A model generated the notes under the pieces. The model was not told the DNA's origin. It ran no database searches and was given only the letters and a program-made list of their open reading frames with translations. From positions 1-64,000 of the forward strand of contig MU006091.1 in NCBI GenBank assembly GCA_010093705.1: DNA of 64,000 nt, in the 5' to 3' direction. How positions within the stretch are numbered: position 1 is the stretch's first letter; every line of letters begins with the position of its first letter. Both the position numbers and the translations under genes were made by a program. Below are positions 21,786 to 33,377 of this stretch, piece by piece. Source of the DNA: Patellaria atrata CBS 101060 (Eukaryota; Ascomycota; Dothideomycetes; Patellariales; Patellariaceae).

Positions 21786-22626
21786 TGTCAGTCTAAAACG
21801 CACCAAGTGCTTATAAAAAGCACCCTTTGTTCAAGTTGACAACGGCTAATACCAAACTTTGCTAACATGGAAGAGCTCCGGTGGCCGAACGCGGTTGGAA
21901 GAGGTTCCAGGTTCAGGAAGAAAAGGGTTCGAATATTCGGACACTTCTCCCGTCTTTATTCTTTGCGTAGGTTTTTCCAAAAGCTGCAGAACATGGATGA
22001 CCGGATGACTTTGCATCTCTGTTTGGATTCCGGTAGTTGTTCCCGACACTCTCCTCGAGATATGGATAGAGACCTTTATTTATAGTCTTCCGCTTTTGAA
22101 GGCACCACGGGGTATCCAAAGCATGGCCCTTGAACATAAATCCGGTCACATCTGTAGTATGAATAGTCAATCGAATAACAAAACTAGTTCGAAACATTTA
22201 GTACTATAAAACAAGATGATAGAGCTAAAACGCTCGATGCACGAGACAGAATAGCTGATGTTGACGATCACCTCGTTGTTGTCTTGCGGGATTAGGAAAG
22301 CGCAATACACGTTGGTGTACCAGAAGTCAAGTGTACCTGATACGATGGGGATATAATGGATGTTTGGCTGTAAGGTAGGGAGTACGTGGAAAGTAGGTAG
22401 TGGTAGGGTTCCTTCTAGAGTTCAATCGGAAAGGGTCTAGCTTGACCGAAAAAGAGCCAAGCGAAAAGTCACGATCTCAAGCAAAACCCTTGCATGACGT
22501 AGATCCTCAACTGAAGTTTAATTCTTCGACATCGATAGCCAATTCCATGTCTAAAGCTTCAGGTTATCAATCACTTCTGTAATGATCTGAAATCTGTTTG
22601 GCTATATCACCAGTATAGGACCATCC
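21786..22626. other. Intergenic, upstream of vacuolar transporter
   Basis: About 840 bp without a recognisable gene. Short open frames at 21846-22197 resemble nothing known. The right part should contain the transporter promoter and possibly an untranslated or short coding exon. Confidence 0.4.
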
Positions 22627-24381
22627 ATGACCGATATCAATCAGAGCGATGAAGACCAACGAGCCGCCGAGGTGCTCGCCAGACATCTGGACCCAGATTA
22701 TACCGCTGATTTCGATCCCACGCCAGACAATGGAGATAAATCACAAATCTCTCAGCCAGGAAACAGCCAAGCAGAGCAGGAGTCATCACTGAAACTCCTG
22801 GGTGGGGATATGCATAGAGATCTTTACAAAATCAAAGGTGGTAGGGCGAGGCTTCAACAACGCTCGGCGACCTTCCACTATCCCGAGAGGAGCAGCGATA
22901 CAGATTTGTCGCAGACGTCAACGACCTTTCAAAATCAGATGGCTCCTGGTGGATTCCGGCGCCAGTTCCTGGAAAGACAGCACCGACGTTTCCATAGCGT
23001 GACGACGCCGGTGACGAAGAATTTCGTTTCATTCCTGGATCTGTATGGTAGTTTCGCCGGCGAGGATCTCGCTGAATCAGAAGATGAGTCCGCGGTTGAA
23101 ACAGAAGATGAAGAGACTGGTATGCCTGGGGAAGAAGCTGGGGAGAGACGACCACTGCTTGGAAGGCGTAAAAGTTCGAAACGAGCGAAGCAACAAGGAG
23201 ACGCATCTCAACTACGGACTTTCTTTACGTTGCTGAAAGCATTCATTGGTACCGGAATTATGTTTTTGCCAAAAGCGTTCAAAAACGGAGGCATTCTTTT
23301 CTCGTCTATCACGTTGGTAGTTGTTTCATTGGTTACATCCTTGTGTTTCTATCTGCTACTTCAGTGCAGAAAACGATACGGCGGCGGTTACGGTGAGCTC
23401 GGAGAAGCTATAGGCGGAAAGACACTACGCTCTTTGATTCTTGTTTCTATTGCGCTTTCTCAGGTTGGATTCGTCTGTGCTGGGATCGTTTTCACGGCCG
23501 AAAATCTTTACTCATTCTTGGACGCCGTCACGAAGAACAGACCTGCTCCTCTATCTACCGCCGAGTTGATCATTGCTCAATGCATTATTCTCATACCGCT
23601 GTCTTTCATCAGAAATATTGCGAAACTAGGTCCCGCCGCGCTTCTAGCAGATGTTTTCATCCTCATTGGTTTAGTCTATATTTATTACTACAACATATTT
23701 GCCATTTCCAAACAAGGTGGCTTCAACCCCACCGTTCACCTCTTCAATCCCAGGGACTTCACATTGACAATCGGATCCGCAATCTTCACCTTCGAGGGCA
23801 TCGGTCTCATCCTCCCCATCCAGTCCTCGATGAAGGAACCGGAGAAGTTCAATCGCCTTCTTTATGCTGTAATGTTCATCATTACGATCATCTTCACTTC
23901 CGTCGGATTTCTCTGCTACGCTGCTTTCGGCGCCGCCACTCGCACGGAGGTGATTTCCAACTTCCCTCAGACCAGCAAGCTTGTCAACGCAGTCCAGTTT
24001 CTGTACTCGCTCGCCGTGCTCGTTGGAACACCCGTCCAACTCTTCCCCGCCGTCCGTATTATGGAGGGTAAGCTGTTCGGGCCGTCATCGGGTAAGAGGG
24101 ATAGCTCGACCAAGTGGAGGAAGAATGCGTTCCGCACGGGAATGGTGGTCCTCAGTGGCGGCATTGCAGCTTTAGGCGCCGGAGATCTGGACAAGTTCGT
24201 AGCGTTAATCGGATCCTTTGCATGTGTGCCGCTAGTTTACATCTACCCGGCATACCTGCATTGGAAAGGGGTGGCTACCGCAAGGTGGGTTGTCATTGGT
24301 GACATCGTGCTCATGGTGGTGGGCGTCATGGCGATGATCTACACGACTTCCGTCACGTTAGTGAGATGGTCTGAGTCGTAG
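22627..24381 (+). CDS. Vacuolar amino-acid transporter, Avt3/Avt4-like (AAAP family)
   Basis: A 584-residue intronless frame. The first 190 residues are hydrophilic and acidic (EDESAVETEDEE) with an RRPLLGRRK segment, typical of the long cytosolic N-terminus of Avt3/Avt4-type exporters. The membrane domain then starts with the family motif FFTLLKAFIGTGIMFLPKAF and continues with about ten to eleven hydrophobic segments, including SAIFTFEGIGLILPIQSSMK, a hallmark of this subgroup. Such proteins export neutral and basic amino acids from the vacuole to the cytosol, mainly in starvation; that is family knowledge. The ATG at 22627 is the first in the frame, but an upstream exon joined by splicing cannot be excluded. 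Confidence 0.93.
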   Translation: MTDINQSDEDQRAAEVLARHLDPDYTADFDPTPDNGDKSQISQPGNSQAEQESSLKLLGGDMHRDLYKIKGGRARLQQRSATFHYPERSSDTDLSQTSTTFQNQMAPGGFRRQFLERQHRRFHSVTTPVTKNFVSFLDLYGSFAGEDLAESEDESAVETEDEETGMPGEEAGERRPLLGRRKSSKRAKQQGDASQLRTFFTLLKAFIGTGIMFLPKAFKNGGILFSSITLVVVSLVTSLCFYLLLQCRKRYGGGYGELGEAIGGKTLRSLILVSIALSQVGFVCAGIVFTAENLYSFLDAVTKNRPAPLSTAELIIAQCIILIPLSFIRNIAKLGPAALLADVFILIGLVYIYYYNIFAISKQGGFNPTVHLFNPRDFTLTIGSAIFTFEGIGLILPIQSSMKEPEKFNRLLYAVMFIITIIFTSVGFLCYAAFGAATRTEVISNFPQTSKLVNAVQFLYSLAVLVGTPVQLFPAVRIMEGKLFGPSSGKRDSSTKWRKNAFRTGMVVLSGGIAALGAGDLDKFVALIGSFACVPLVYIYPAYLHWKGVATARWVVIGDIVLMVVGVMAMIYTTSVTLVRWSES

Positions 24382-24866
24382 AGGCTTCCTGTAGCCTCCT
24401 GGGCCTCAAAGGACCTCGAAACCAATCGATATTTGAAACTGAAAATTGATGGAGTGGCTGGTCTCCCCTATTGTACATACGTGAGTCTTCAGTTTGTTAC
24501 CCGTTCCACAGGCGCTTCAGAATGCGCTTAGGATGGCATGTATCTAAATATATGGTTAACGAATGCTAAAATAATCCATTAGCATGAACCTCCAGGAACC
24601 TAGGTCATAATTTGATGTAGTGATGGGCAGGTTCTGGAGCAAAAGAATGTCTAACTGCTCCATTCTCATATTACTATTAAGTATACAGTTACTGTTATAA
24701 ACCCCCTGCTAACAACCCAGATGATCATTTAAGACTGCCTAGATTATCCTGCTCGTCCGCAGGCGCTTGAATCCCGAGTAAGTGCATGATATTATTTCTC
24801 CGAAGACCGAATATCCCCATATAAATAGTCAACCCTCCATCTCATCCATATATACATCTTCGCCCC
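24382..24866. other. Convergent 3' intergenic region
   Basis: Lies between the 3' ends of the vacuolar transporter (plus) and the MFS gene (minus). A/T-rich with no further feature; presumably 3' untranslated sequence. Confidence 0.45.
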
Positions 24867-26620
24867 CTAGATTCCACTACCCACATACCGACTCCATCCC
24901 CTAACCCTCCCCCCCCAGATCCAGAATAACCACGGAATCGGCAGCAAAACGACCATGACCCCGGCCCACATACTCGTGGCCTTATCCGTGCCCAGCCTCT
25001 CATACAGCTGTACCGTAAATAAGGGGAAGACGCCGCCCATGGTGTACCGTACCATCCCGTTCCCCGCCAGCGCCGACGCCGCCGTCAGCGCATCGTACGT
25101 GTCGGAAAAATACAGAATGACGCACGTGAAGACGCACACGTTGCCCCAGACGATCGGGATCGCGGCGAGGATGGGCACGATCCAGTGGATGTCGTCCCTT
25201 GCGGTCCACGCGAACCAGAAGAGCCCGATGGGCGGGCCGAAGGTGCCGATAAGAGCCGCGTAGAGGCGGTCCTCGGGTGTGAGATAGGTTGTGGATCTAC
25301 GGCGTTTGGGCTGGAACATGGTTTTGTCGCAAAGGATGACGGTCACGGCGCCGAAAGTTGCGCCGACGGCGAGGGAGAGGAATGGTAGACCGGCTTGGGC
25401 GACATCGAAGTCGTAAGTGCGGGTGAAGATGAGGGGGAAGGCGGCGAAGAAGGAATAGACGATGCCGTTGATGACGCCTGTGTACAGGGTGAGGAGACTG
25501 ACGATCGGTTCGCGGATGAGCATCATTATCGGACGGAGGAGAACGACCGTGACTAAGAGTTTGAGGGCTTGAGCAGGTGGAAGCTTCGGCGCAGTAGCGA
25601 GGTTGTGCTTCTTTGCGCGCTTAGCGACGAGGGCTCTGGCGTAGGTTTCCGACATGAAGGTTGCAAAGAGGATGGCAGCTCCGGTAAGACCGGCTGCTTC
25701 CCATTGAGTCCAACGCCACCCTTTCTCTCGCACAGTAATGCCTCCCACTAGCTTGGTAGTTAGAATGCTTTTCAAATGAGTGAGAAACGCAAAAGCATAG
25801 TACTCACAAACTGGACCAAGCGCAGATCCGAGGAAAGGAAACAGAACAAAAACCGCACAGACAGTAGCCCTATAATCGGGCTGAGTCGGCTTGACATGCA
25901 TTGGATACAGATCTTGTGCAGTTCCTGCTGACACTGCCATTGTTGGTGAGCCGAAGAAACCCGCAAAGAATCGACAGATCAGAAGTGTATGGAAGTTTTG
26001 CGCAAAGCCTGCACCCGCCATAAAGGGGATAGAGATGGGAAGAGTGAGGAAGTAGACTGGTCGTCTACCAACGGTCTCGCTGATTGGAGCAGCAAGCATA
26101 GGACCAAATGCTAAACCGAGAACATAAAGCGTAAAGGGGAGGATTGCCAAAGTGGGAGAGACGCCGAATCGGTCTCGGATATCTGTTGATGCTGGAGTGT
26201 ATGTTGATACACCTAAAGAACTAACAAATTGGGTTAAAATGTACTCAATCTCCAAAGTTCTTGTAGAAAAAATGGGCCTTACATGACAAAAGCAATCGCT
26301 GCCGGCGCTAGAAAGTTATAAGCCTTCTTTACGTTGCTCCAATTGTATGGGTTAGCAGGATCATCCTCCCATTCCGGAACTTGTGGACGCTCCTCGAGAG
26401 CAATGCTACGAAACTCTCCCGTAAGATGTGTAAGTGAACTCCACCTGTTTCTCTGAACGGGGAAGTCTTCATCATTTCGGGAGACTACCGAGACCATGCT
26501 CGTATTAAAATGGTTCCCATATTCTGGGATTGGCTGCAGTTCATATTCTGAACCATGTAGCGAGTATGTCGAAAATCCGCCGGTATAGTCAAAACTCCCG
26601 CCGGTATAATCGAAGCTCAT
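24867..26620 (-). CDS. MFS transporter, drug:H+ antiporter-1 type
   Basis: Plasma-membrane proton antiporter of the DHA1 group (multidrug or polyamine export by family). Exons 26620-26283, 26220-25808 and 25747-24867 join in frame to 543 residues. The N-terminal 85 residues are cytosolic, starting with a duplicated SFDYTGG (MSFDYTGGSFDYTGG) and ending before the first helix with DDPANPYNWSNVKK, a motif very common just ahead of TM1 in fungal DHA1 carriers. Twelve hydrophobic segments follow, with motif A-like GRRPVYF between TM2 and TM3 and a long central loop (RALVAKRAKKHN). The second intron would otherwise read through, but its GTGAGT and CTAG sites and the restored LGPV-GG junction favour splicing. 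Substrate unknown. Confidence 0.93.
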
Positions 26621-27883
26621 CGTTTATTCGGAGTATGAAGAAGAACGGAAAACGGTAAAGCAAAGTGGAAAGATGTACAACTTAAACACATACGACGGCA
26701 ACAATGATGGACATGTGATTCGGAGAACTAAGAACTGCTTCGTACTCTATCACCGTCCAGTGTTGAATGATCAGGTTCAACCGGCCTCGGTATATCCGCA
26801 AACAGTAAACTTATGTCACAAGCGGTTCACGTTAACATGTCGGTCGAACCCCACACTCTATCAAGATATTACCCCATATGCGTTATTCGAAGTCCTCTCT
26901 CCGATCCATCGCTCCTTCCACAGCTAAGACATGGAAAGAACCTTAACCGCTCTTGACAACCGAAACATACTCTACAACTGAAGTTATTGTATATTCGACG
27001 CGGCTGTACATAAGGACGCAATTTACCGTTGAATTCATCTTTAGGAATCGGTTGATACTAGACACACCTGACACTTCGAGTCCTCGTCATCAGCATCTAC
27101 CATACTGTCGTTATTATCCGTCCGCGTATCGGAGCTGCATGCTGCCCTTCTACCACTCGATCACGTTACATATTGTAAAGTCCCTTGACCACGCTCTCTC
27201 TTTGGAATTGAACACCAGAACTCCTGCTGCGCGAGACCCACGGGGCACCATCGGTTGGGATCACGCGAGACAGTAACGACTTGAATTGACACCTTCAGAT
27301 TCTCTCCTCTATAGGGGGCACCGGACTCAGAAGACTGAAAATTGGATTTGAAAAGTTGCCAGATGAGCTGCTTTAGTAAAGAGGAAGACACAAGGCTACC
27401 TTATGTGTAGAATACATAGTAGAGTCGACTTAAGTGATGAGTTTCATGAAATGTAAGTACAACTAGAAAGGTGCCTGATTACTTCAATGATGAATATATA
27501 TTAATGGCTTATGTCACTGATATTCAAAATCACAATGATGAGAAAGGAGAAAGGTTAACACGATTGCAAAGGAACTATAGACTAACCACTTTAGGACTAA
27601 AATGACTCCTTTTCAAGCATCGAACGCAGTTTTCAGCTAAGAAGACAAATATCACAAGTAGAAAATCAATTATCTCGTCTACAGGAACCGAAATTCCAAT
27701 ATTTACATCAAAACCCCACTGTAAACTATAGGAAACTTGCGTTATCAGGTCCAAACACCGCTTCCAAAACAACCAGTTCATTATTCTGCCATCCCTTCAA
27801 CACCACTTTCCACCAATCTGTCCCTCTTAGACCTTGTAATAGCTGTACTCGTCTCAAGACCAATTCTTCCTTCTGTTCGGAGA
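26621..27883. other. Intergenic region, 1.26 kb
   Basis: No supported gene. The left part is the MFS promoter. Short frames on both strands have no family resemblance. Confidence 0.4.
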
Positions 27884-29886
27884 CTAAACTGGACCACCTT
27901 TCTCGGTCCCAGCGAGGATTCCGGCTAGTAGTTGTGCGTGAAGATGGATGCCACAGAGGCCGGGAATTTGCATGTCTATGAGCTCCTGAGCCATTTTCAT
28001 ATCCTCCTCGCTTGGTAAATGTGACTTTTTCGTGTCTTTGGTATTTGTTTCGGTATGCTGCGCCATCTCTGGTGTGGACTCGGAGGAGTTAAAATCCATG
28101 CTAAGGTTTGAGTTCATATTGCGAAGAAGTTCAGCGTCAATTGTATCGTGAGATTCGATGATAGAGTTTGGAGTTGGTGAAAGTGACACCCTTCATCAAT
28201 ACTCTCGTCCGGGTGGTCAAAATCAAAATGCTCGTCAGTAGCGATTTTGACCGAAGGGCCGCCTTTCAACCTCGTATCGTTTCGCCCCAAAGAAGCTAGA
28301 AACAAACTGGGGAAAATATTAGGTATTTGAAAGCTCCCTTTCCGTCCTATAATAGTAGGGTTTTGATACTCAGAGAGTTTAAGCATCCTGGCCTTTAAAT
28401 CCCTCTCAGTGGGGGTAGAGGGACGACTGCTCTCGTCGAACGAACTGCTTCTCTGGCGTTTAGCTCTGAATGAGCAAACGCACCCAGTGCAGTGATTCTC
28501 CTCGTTTTCAGTTGAGGGAACTGGTAAATCGCTGTCGCAGGAATCCGCGCGCCTCCTCTTCAGAAGGTTTTCTGAATCTGGGCTAGGCGTCAGAACTGTC
28601 CCGGCTTCATGTTCGTTATGACTTACCTCGGGATTCTTTGATCCAATACCAGTATAATGGTTTTCGGTGGTCCATTCCCTAATGCTCCCGTTCAAGTGCA
28701 TCGGCATATTAATGTTCGGCTTCACCGTGATATAATTGTTGACAGTCTGTTCACCGGGAACGGAGTCGATGGTGACAGTGATGTTGATTGGCATTTGGAT
28801 GTTCGGACTGACGTTCAAGTTGGTAGTCTGGGTAGTAGTAACGCCGTTATTGCTGTTGCTAGTTGTCGTTATGTTGCTAATCCCCTGAGTAGGGCTTAGA
28901 GGTTGTGTCGGTTGATTTTCCGAGCCCGCGGAGCTGAGAGGTCTGCTGGACGACCTTTCCCCATGCATGTAATCAGGGCTGCATTCGTATCGGCTTTGCG
29001 TATCCGGTGGAGTTGTCACGGTATGTTCCATCCCATTACCATGATTCCAGTACCCCATATCTGTCTGCGAAAGGAATGGAGAATCAAAACTAACACGTCG
29101 ATTCCAGTTCCTGGACATCGGTTGCCTCCTTGGAGAGAGAGGAGAGGGGCGCCAGTGCTCAGGAATTTCCTGTTCGTCATAATACGAACTCGCCCACGGA
29201 GTGAAATTTTTCTTCCGCCGCCGTTCCATTTGCTCTTCTTTCGCCTCCTCCTGGGCCAAGAGGTTGAATTGTCGGATCTGTCGGTTCGCCTCATCCAAAA
29301 AGTATCCTAGGGCATCTATTGCCGCATTCCAGAATGTGCGCGGAGCATGAGCATCCACGAGTTGTCCGATACGACCTACCCAGTCGTTAAACGGGGCAAA
29401 CCATTGTTCTGTTATGTCATCGATCTCCTCCTCGCTTACTTCAATGAGATCGATGAGAAATTCGCCATGATAATCAAGTCTAATCCTCTCAAACGTACTC
29501 GGCGTAACGCCAATTGTTCTCAAATGTCCAATGGTATCCGACATATTGTGGAAGGTTCTGCATACCTTCTCGCATAAGTCTTCTATAATGCGTACCTCAT
29601 TAGGCCCGTACTCGTTTCGCTCATCTTCCTCCTTCCACGTCTCTTCAGGCACCAGCTGACACTCAGTGTTACCACACACCTCAAGACTAAATGTGTGTCC
29701 GATAATATTATCGCTGAATAAATCTTTCCTCTCCGAAGGCGTAAAATAGCACCTTGCAGGTGGCGTATCAACGCCAGGACGTAATCCGCACCGAGATATC
29801 GCTACTGGACATAACATCACGTCTTCGGGATCCGGGCTCATCCTCCAGTGACCGCACCGGTAAAAGATAATAGTGTACTTGCACAT
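27884..29886 (-). CDS. Hypothetical cysteine-rich protein, about 590-620 aa
   Basis: The frame starts at ATG 29886 (MCKYTIIFYRCGHWRM) and stays open to 28114. The N-terminal 90 residues contain spaced cysteines and a histidine (C2, C11, H13 and further cysteines in LEVCGNTECQ), suggestive of a small metal-binding fold. The middle is helical and acidic (EVSEEEIDDITEQW). The rest is low-complexity: N/T-rich (ISNITTTSNSNNGV) and with a CTGCVCSFRAKRQR segment. The 3' end is ambiguous. The frame can end at 28114, or an intron (GTGTCA donor near 28189, acceptor near 28102) can join a continuation ending at 27884 with EEDMKMAQELIDMQIPG. No known domain is recognised. Confidence 0.7.
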
Positions 29887-30243
29887 ATTACTGTTGTTAC
29901 TTTTGGGTTGAAAAGATTGAGGAAGTTTTTGGTAAGTGATTTCGCGTTATTGAGTAAGAGAAGAAGACTAAAGACCTAGAGATAAGATTCTTCGAGCACA
30001 CCACCATTATCTGTATTCCGTTAAATGATTGCTCGTTGGCTAAAAATTATGTCTTTGCCAGATTTCTTCGATGTAAAATGTGGGTAGAGACAAGGTATTG
30101 TGTCGTTTGATGTCTGATTCTAACGTCGGACAAAGAACACGCCAATCTTGTTGTCCTAATGGCTAGGAGATGTTTAGGACAAGGTCATCTTCTGATTCTG
30201 CTTTACACGAATAGTAAATAGTAACCGACTCGTCTGTATTTGC
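29887..30243. other. Intergenic, promoter of hypothetical gene
   Basis: Short gap between two minus-strand genes. It should hold the promoter of the left gene and the 3' end of the acyl-CoA synthetase gene. Nothing else is visible. Confidence 0.4.
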
Positions 30244-32592
30244 TTACTCTAAACCTTTCTTATCACGTATTAATTGGATCCCTGTCTCCCTGAGTTTGAA
30301 CTTCTGTATCTTGCCACTTGCGGTCTTGGGATAAGTGTCAACCCAGAAAACATACTTCGGAACTGCATTGCAGAGTTAGAGCAATATAGATGGTAATAGT
30401 AACAATGCAGAATCGCGCTAAGGGAATTCGCTTACCTAACTGATGACTGAGTCTGTCTTTTACCCATCCTCTCACCTCGCTCGTTTTAAGCTCTGACTTC
30501 TTTCTAGGCACAATGAACGCGGCAACAGTTTCGCCATAGCGCTCATCAGGAAGTCCGACGACAGATACTTCATATACGTCTGGATGCGCCAGAAGACAGT
30601 TCTCTACCTCTAGAGGGTGAATATTTTCACCACCCTTGATGATCAGATCTTTAATACGACCCGTGATTTTGATATACCCATCTTCATCTATTATAGCTTC
30701 ATCTCCTGTCTGGAATTGAAAATATCAGCATACCAATAAGAAACGGAGAATCGCCGAGACAGTTTTTATAACTTACGTGCATCCACATTGTCCCTGTGTC
30801 ATCTGGTACCAACACTTCTCTTGTCCTCTTCTCATCTGCCCAATAACCTTTCATTAACAGATAACCGCTCACTGCCAACTCTCCACGTTCTCCAACGTTA
30901 AGAACCCTGTTCCAGTCCGCAGGGTCAACCACTTTAGCGCTAACATGGGGAAGAAGCCTTCCGACGCTATCCAGCCTTTTTTCCAATGGATCATCTGTGG
31001 TTGTCATCGCGCTGACAGGACTCGTTTCCGTCATACCATAGCATATCGTCAGTTCCGTCAGATTGAGCGTTTTGTGCAGCTTTCGCATCAGCTCAGCTGG
31101 GACCGATGAGCCTGCCGCGATACCAGTTCTGAGATATTGAAATCCCTCATAGGAAACAGTACCGGAAGCGAGAAGGTCGAGCTCGGCAATGAACATGGTT
31201 GGAACACCATAGAGAGCTGTCGCCCTGCATTCCTGAACGGCCTTAAGCGTTGCGAGAGCATTGAAAGCCTCGGCAGGAAAGATGATACTTGAGCCATGGG
31301 TTGCTGTCGCCATATAGCCCAGAATGCATCCGAAGCAACTGGAGAATATCAGCTGATATCATCGAGTGGATTTTGTGTATGATTCCATAGGGAGATTGCA
31401 AGTCAAGCACGTACTGAAAGAGAGGGGGTGGACAGCAAACGATATCATCTGGGGTCAAATGCATCCTATCACCAATGCTTTTCCCATTGTTCAAAATAGA
31501 AGTATGCGTCAAGCAACTAGCTTTAGGCATTGATGTGGTTCCAGAGGTAAACTGGATATTTACAATATCGTTGGGGTGAAGTCCCTGATCAGATAGGGCA
31601 CGCTCCGCCGTTCCATTCTCTAGGATATCTTCATATTTTGTAGCGTATCGAACATCACTACGGTCGATTCGCCCATTGGAATTTTCTACAAGAATTACGT
31701 TCTTTAGGGAAGGAACAAGTTCTGATTCCACGCTTTGGCCATTGATGTTGGGTATGAGATGAGTTAAAAGAGTTATATTGGATCTTGGGTCTTTCCGTGG
31801 TAGATTGGTTTCTGTACCTATAATGAGATGCGTAGCGTCGAGATGGCTCAATGCAGATGTCACTTGAATAGGAGTAAAAGCCGGGTTGAGAGGGACCTTG
31901 AGTGGTTAGAGTTTGGGCATACAGAAGACCAAGACACTGTACCAATATAGCACCAAGTTTAAATAACGCATAGGTAGCCTAAACTTGTCAGCGAGTCCCC
32001 AAAATCAAGGAGTAGACTATCGACATCTTACAGTTGCAAATTCAATGTTGTTGCCGAGGGAGACCGCAACACGATCTCCCTTCTTGACACCAATACTAGC
32101 AAGACCTCGCGCTAAACCATTGCTTTGTCTATCCAGTTTGTCATATGTAAGAGTCGTATTCTGATGTCTCGATATAACACTAGGAAAATACTTCAGCTTC
32201 AATCTCCAACCTCGTACAGCACCATAAGGTACAGTACTTACGCAGGACGATCCCCATGTTGCTGAACTATAGATGCAAAGTGTTCGGGTACCGTTACCTT
32301 GAGGAGTGGAGGCTGGATTTTTTGTTAGTCAATCTAATCAACTCGTTGTGCTGTCCGAAGACGGAACCAGTTCTTCTACTGTAGTCGCAAAGCTCTAAGA
32401 AATGCTGCTCTCAACAAGTCCTCTACACGAGTTCTCCGACGCCACATTCACAATTAGACTCACCTCGCTCGGTCCTTCACAGAAAGCTCTGGTTAGAAGC
32501 CCGCGAACGAGTCTTCTTCCGATTTGAGCTGCTACTTGTGATGATAGCGGAATGCCCCTTTTAGCCACCAACGTTCGCAGCATCATATGCAA
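30244..32592 (-). CDS. AMP-dependent acyl-CoA synthetase (ACSF2-like, probably mitochondrial)
   Basis: Activates a carboxylic acid, most likely a medium- or long-chain fatty acid, to its CoA thioester via an acyl-AMP. The gene has about eight exons; joins were checked at motifs such as RPAVISRHQ, GAILVPLNPAF, CCPPPLFHCFGC and MHTGDEAI. Core motifs: A3 P-loop [12 protein letters not shown] (S and A in place of the usual G's), A5 [13 protein letters not shown]7/A8 [12 protein letters not shown] and [16 protein letters not shown], and the catalytic lysine in TASGKIQKF. The N-terminus ([14 protein letters not shown]...[12 protein letters not shown]) is basic and amphipathic with no acidic residue, which suggests mitochondrial import. 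The C-terminus is KKGLE, so there is no PTS1 peroxisomal signal. Of the in-frame methionines at 32592, 32586 and 32583, any could be used. Confidence 0.93.
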
Positions 32593-33377
32593 ATTCGCAG
32601 TTTGATCATCGCTATGATCAGGACACGTTAGAAATTCTTATGAGAAGTTCTACAAGGCCTAAGGTGGTCATGGTGGACCTCGGAGGGATGAAGTTCGATT
32701 TACGTCTTGACTAACTTCCTGCTTAGGATAAGGGGTGGCGGATGGATGGCGGGGAATGTGCACGCGAGTCGAGAAGTCGAGCCAAGGGCGTAATTATCCA
32801 AGATACTGTATTTATACATATGAATAACGTGTAAGATAGCGTACTGTACAGTGCAGTACAACGTACGGGTACAAAGTACGGAGTAGGCACTTCATCATTT
32901 GAAGATTTTCCGTGGCCTCTATTCTCTTTTATATGTATTGGCTCAGATTATTCTACGTACAGTACAACTACTACTGAGTAAAATGGCTCTACTGGAAGGT
33001 GTTTACATCCACCCCACTCATGAATCTCTCCACAAGATAATATAATGTACTCGTTTATTGATGGATGAAAAATGTTATTCTTCATCGGCTTCCCCTGAAC
33101 TTGTAATATGCTAATACCAACTGGTCTTTCTTATTCTTCGGAGCGGAGACACGATATTCAACACCACAAATGCAAATACCCGCCGCCCATGCGAACAAAT
33201 GAGATGGCCTTTGGGAAAAATGTATCAATGATACACGATAACACAAGTGACAATAACCAAACCGGTCCAACGCAGTTCTATGCAAAGAAACAACACAAAT
33301 GTAAAACAGCAGAAAAGGGCAAGACGGAAAAAATGCGGAGAAAGGAAAGGCAAAGAGATTCGGGTTGGTGAACGGCG
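32593..33377. other. Intergenic with GTAC-rich runs
   Basis: Promoter of the acyl-CoA synthetase gene and 3' region of the next minus-strand gene. A GTAC-rich block (32841-32887, with GTACTGTACAGTGCAGTAC) and a second short one at about 32956-32969 stand out. Confidence 0.45.

Noticed and set aside
21930-21960. GGGTTCGAAT word, candidate tRNA T-arm
   Set aside because: No matching stem or cloverleaf around it.
26828-26856. B-box-like word (GGTTCGACC on the minus strand), candidate tRNA
   Set aside because: The flanking bases do not form a T-arm stem, and there is no A-box or acceptor stem at the right distance.
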